From Bacillota bacterium (GTDB lineage: Bacteria > Bacillota > UBA4882 > UBA8346), in assembly GCA_023400055.1 (NCBI GenBank), contig JAEXFN010000041.1, forward strand, positions 1 to 64,000: 64,000 nt of DNA, read 5' to 3'. The notes under the pieces were generated by a model. That model did not search any database. It was given only the letters and a program-made list of their open reading frames with translations, and had not been told where the DNA came from. Shown one piece after another: positions 61,272 through 64,000 of the stretch (the stretch's first letter is position 1; each line of letters starts with the position of its first letter). A program made the translations under genes and the position numbers.

Positions 61272-62357
61272 ATGGAACGGAAACTGCGCGTGGGAATCGT
61301 GGGCGGAACCGGCATGGTCGGGCAGCGCTTCGTTTCCCTGCTGGCGGAGCATCCCTGGTTCGAAGTGGCCGCCATTGCGGCCAGCGAGCGGTCGGCCGGC
61401 AAAACCTACCGGGAGGCGGTCGCCGATCGCTGGAGCATGGCCGGACCGGTGCCCGAGGCGATCGGCCGGATCCGGGTGCAAAACGCCGCCGCCGTCGCGG
61501 CGGTCTGCGAAGGGGTGGACTTCGTTTTCTGCGCGGTCGACATGAATAAGGATGAGACCAAGGCGCTGGAGGAACGTTACGCCAAGGCGGAGACGCCGGT
61601 GGTCTCCAATAATTCGGCCCACCGTTTCACGCCGGACGTGCCGATGCTGGTGCCGGAGATCAATCCCGAGCATCTGGCGATCATCCCCAAGCAACGGGCC
61701 CGGCTGGGCGCGCAGCGGGGCTTCATCGCCGTGAAACCCAATTGCTCCATTCAGAGTTATGTCCCGCCGCTCCATGTGCTGAAAGAATTTCAGCCCACCA
61801 AGGTCAATGTCTGCACTTATCAGGCGATCTCCGGCGCGGGCAAAACCTTTAAGGATTGGCCGGAGATGATCGACAACGTGATTCCCTTCATCAAGGGCGA
61901 AGAGGAGAAGAGCGAGCAGGAGCCGCTCAAGATCTGGGGCCGGATCGAGGGGGACGCCATCGTCAAGGCGGCGCAACCGGTAATCTCCGCCCAGTGTATC
62001 CGGGTGCCGGTCGCCGACGGCCATCTGGCCGCGGTCTCGGTCAGTTTCGCCCGGAAACCGAGCCAAGCGGAGATCCTCGAACGCTGGGCCGCTTTCAAGG
62101 GCCGGCCGCAGGAGCTGAAACTGCCGAGCGCTCCGGAGCAATTCGTCAAGTATTTCGAGGAGGAGAGCCGGCCCCAGACCAAACTGGACCGCGATTTCGA
62201 CAAGGGAATGGGGATCACCATCGGCCGCTTGCGCGAGGACCCGCTCTTCGACTACAAGTTCGTGGCCCTTTCCCACAATACCCTGCGCGGCGCCGCCGGC
62301 GGCGGGGTACTCACCGCCGAGCTGCTGGTCGCCGAAGGATATATTCAAGCCAAGTAA
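61272..62357 (+). CDS. asd: Aspartate-semialdehyde dehydrogenase
   Basis: This 361-residue enzyme reduces aspartyl phosphate to aspartate semialdehyde, the branch point for lysine/DAP, threonine and methionine. The NADP loop is GIVGGTGMVGQRF, the catalytic cysteine is C158 in VKPNCSIQS, and the His/Arg active-site region around RVPVADGHLAAVSV follows. The sequence is of the archaeal/fungal-like subgroup (YQAISGAGK, SHNTLRGAAGG). GAGGTGA precedes ATG at 61272. It is a single gene ending at a strong terminator. A TATAGA hexamer near 61160 might be its -10, but no -35 is evident. Confidence 0.95.
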   Translation: MERKLRVGIVGGTGMVGQRFVSLLAEHPWFEVAAIAASERSAGKTYREAVADRWSMAGPVPEAIGRIRVQNAAAVAAVCEGVDFVFCAVDMNKDETKALEERYAKAETPVVSNNSAHRFTPDVPMLVPEINPEHLAIIPKQRARLGAQRGFIAVKPNCSIQSYVPPLHVLKEFQPTKVNVCTYQAISGAGKTFKDWPEMIDNVIPFIKGEEEKSEQEPLKIWGRIEGDAIVKAAQPVISAQCIRVPVADGHLAAVSVSFARKPSQAEILERWAAFKGRPQELKLPSAPEQFVKYFEEESRPQTKLDRDFDKGMGITIGRLREDPLFDYKFVALSHNTLRGAAGGGVLTAELLVAEGYIQAK

Positions 62358-62395
62358 AATAGGGCGGGAGTCCATTAAGCCATTGAAAGACAGTG

Positions 62396-62426
62396 AAAGC
62401 AGGAACGGCGATCGTTCCTGCTTTTT
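62396..62426 (+). terminator. Rho-independent terminator after asd
   Basis: AAAGCAGGAACG pairs with CGTTCCTGCTTT around a GCGAT loop, followed by T residues. It lies between convergent asd and the sensor kinase gene and may serve both. Confidence 0.92.
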
Positions 62427-62480
62427 ATGTGCCGTCCGCGCCGCCGGTCCGGATCCCCGCCGCCCGGGAAGCTGGTTTTT

Positions 62481-64000
62481 TTACGATTCGCCGGGCGCGT
62501 GCATCGGGATCCGGAGCAGGACCGTCAAGCCCGCCGGCTGGCTCGGCAGCAAGGTGATGCCGTACTTGGGGCCGTAAGTGTAACGGACGCGGTGGTGGAT
62601 GTTGGGAATGCCGACGCTGTGTTCTTGGGTCCCCGAATCGTAGTCGATCTTTTCCAGCGTGGCGTTCACTTCCGCCAGGCGCTGCTCGGTGATTCCCGGG
62701 CCGTCGTCGCAGACCCGGATCTCGATATCGTTGTCGACCCGGGAGATGGTGACGCTGATGGCGATGGGATCGAAACTCTTCTCGACGCTGTGGACGAAAC
62801 AATTCTCCACCAACGGCTGGATACAGAACTTTAAGACCGGGGTCGCCAGTAAATCGTCGGGGACGTTCAATGCGAAGGTAAACTGGGAGTTATAACGGAT
62901 CCGCTGGATATAAAGGTATTCGTTCAGATACTTCAACTCGTCCTCCAGCGCGACGATAGCGCTCGGCCGGCGGGTCGTGTAGCGGAAAATATTCGCTAAA
63001 GCGCGCAGCATCTCGATGAGCTGGGTGCTGCCGGACGCCACCGCGAAGCCCACCATCCGGTCGAGCGTGTTGAATAAAAAGTGCGGGTTGATATGGGCCT
63101 GCAAGGCGCGGAACTCGGCGGAGCGGGTCAGCTGCTCGGCCTCGCGCAGCTGCAGGGCGCCGGCATAGAGCGTCCGCGCGAACAGCGTGGCGATGATCAG
63201 GCACAGCACCGTAATGACCAGCGGCCCGGCGGCGATCCGCCGCACCGGCTCGATCACTTCGGCCGCCGGATGTTCGACGACGATGATCAGGCCGAGTGAA
63301 GGGTCGCGCAGATAAGCGCCGGCGATCGGCTGCCCGTTTTGGCGGTATATCTTAAAACCGGCCGGACTGTCGGCCTCCTTGAGCATTTGCCGGATGAGCG
63401 GCGAGGGCTTGGCCGGGAAAATCGATTTCATATTCTTCTTATAATATTGGTACGGACTGGCCAACAGCCGTCCGTCGCTGCCGTAAACCGAAACCGGCTC
63501 GCCCGACCAATCCACATCCACCCCGGTATTGTCGGCCAATGCCTGGTTGAGATCCAGCTCCAGCCCGGCGGCGCGCATGATCCTGGTGCTGCGGAGGTCC
63601 ATGCTGATTAGGGGAATCAGCGCGGACATTCCCGATAAATAACTGGGTAGGGGCTTTCCGACTATCGCCTGGCTGCGCCCCAGCGGATAGCCGATAAAGG
63701 AACTGGGGATGGTTCCTTTCAGATAATCGCGCCACCATGGCAGTTGATAGACGGCATCGGGCCGGGTGTTGGGAGCGGGGATGAGGGTTCCGTCCGGATA
63801 GGCCACCCAGCTCCGGAGCGAACTGGGCAGGTTGTTGCGCATGATCTCCAGTTCATCCTGGAGGTGCTCGCGATTGGCGGCCACCGCCGCCGGCGAGCGG
63901 ACCAGATCATCCAGCCGCAGCGCGGCCCGGAGAAAGACTTGATCCAGCTGTTCCCGGTAGAATTTGGCCTCCCAAAACAGCCGTTCCTCCATGACCTTGG
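62481..64000 (-). CDS. Sensor histidine kinase, YesM/LytS type (5' end beyond window)
   Basis: At least 503 residues of a membrane sensor kinase are visible. The visible N-terminal part is an extracytoplasmic Cache-like sensor (about 1-255: TRIMRAAGLELDLN, VSVYGSDGRLLASP). A membrane helix follows (VITVLCLIIATLFARTLYAG), then the His-kinase domain with QAHINPHFLFNTLD and the HATPase motifs VENCFVHSV and DDGPGI. The frame remains open to the window edge and the expected first membrane helix is missing, so the true start lies beyond 64000. Such kinases usually pair with AraC-type response regulators that control sugar uptake; the partner gene is not in the window. Confidence 0.88.
   Translation of the reverse strand, partial: KVMEERLFWEAKFYREQLDQVFLRAALRLDDLVRSPAAVAANREHLQDELEIMRNNLPSSLRSWVAYPDGTLIPAPNTRPDAVYQLPWWRDYLKGTIPSSFIGYPLGRSQAIVGKPLPSYLSGMSALIPLISMDLRSTRIMRAAGLELDLNQALADNTGVDVDWSGEPVSVYGSDGRLLASPYQYYKKNMKSIFPAKPSPLIRQMLKEADSPAGFKIYRQNGQPIAGAYLRDPSLGLIIVVEHPAAEVIEPVRRIAAGPLVITVLCLIIATLFARTLYAGALQLREAEQLTRSAEFRALQAHINPHFLFNTLDRMVGFAVASGSTQLIEMLRALANIFRYTTRRPSAIVALEDELKYLNEYLYIQRIRYNSQFTFALNVPDDLLATPVLKFCIQPLVENCFVHSVEKSFDPIAISVTISRVDNDIEIRVCDDGPGITEQRLAEVNATLEKIDYDSGTQEHSVGIPNIHHRVRYTYGPKYGITLLPSQPAGLTVLLRIPMHAPGES

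Overview
The window reads as chromosomal DNA of an anaerobic, spore-forming, diderm member of the Bacillota with moderately high GC. Spore formation is suggested by two YheC/YheD-type spore-coat ATP-grasp proteins, a collagen-like Gly-X-Thr protein of the kind found on spore surfaces, and an AbrB/SpoVT-type regulator. An outer membrane is suggested by a complete RND efflux set that includes a TolC-family protein, and by three ABC solute-binding proteins whose signal peptides lack the lipobox expected in monoderm Firmicutes. Anaerobic life is suggested by pyruvate formate-lyase, its radical-SAM activase and a flavodiiron protein. A lineage such as Limnochordia/Hydrogenispora would fit, but that is inference.

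Layout. 1-800: a poly-C artefact and a truncated, frameshifted malic enzyme. 1.3-4.8 kb: a small membrane protein and a two-component system. 5-13 kb: an ABC importer (binding protein and two permeases, no ATPase) with an SDR, two zinc alcohol dehydrogenases, an AllA-like cupin and a fructokinase-like PfkB kinase; this looks like a polyol (sorbitol/mannitol-like) utilisation operon. 13-16.7 kb: a MarR regulator with three matching operator palindromes, then two flavodoxin-fold reductases and an MFS exporter. 17.5-20.8 kb: a second ABC sugar importer. 21-23.3 kb: a flavodiiron protein behind a CRP/HcpR-like site, a very long inverted repeat and a PAS protein. 24.4-26.5 kb: a DUF2264 protein.

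26.6-34.9 kb is the most unusual region. A minus-strand cluster encodes a MurF-like ligase, a small coiled-coil protein, two YheC/YheD ATP-grasp proteins, a DUF2156 (aminoacyl-transferase-like) protein and a condensation-domain-like acyltransferase, next to the divergent collagen-like gene. This set could build a peptide-like spore-surface product. 35-45 kb: an orphan BMP-family binding protein, a TetR regulator with its RND efflux operon, a MATE exporter and AbrB. 45.8-54 kb: transsulfuration genes (cystathionine beta-synthase plus a MetC/MetB-type enzyme), a ZTP (pfl) riboswitch in front of pyruvate formate-lyase, a KASIII, a membrane protein, the formate-lyase activase and a Crp/Fnr regulator. 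54-64 kb: PnuC, a hemolysin-III protein, GNATs, a DapF homologue, a 2H phosphoesterase, an SPFH protein, aspartate-semialdehyde dehydrogenase and a YesM-type sensor kinase running off the end.

The intergenic DNA is rich in repeats. Four arrays of unrelated sequence all have a period of about 21 bp (one is exactly ten 21-bp units). Two interspersed repeat families with three copies each carry conserved palindromes, and there are several long inverted repeats. These features and the Mur-ligase/ATP-grasp cluster are the best candidates for undescribed biology here.
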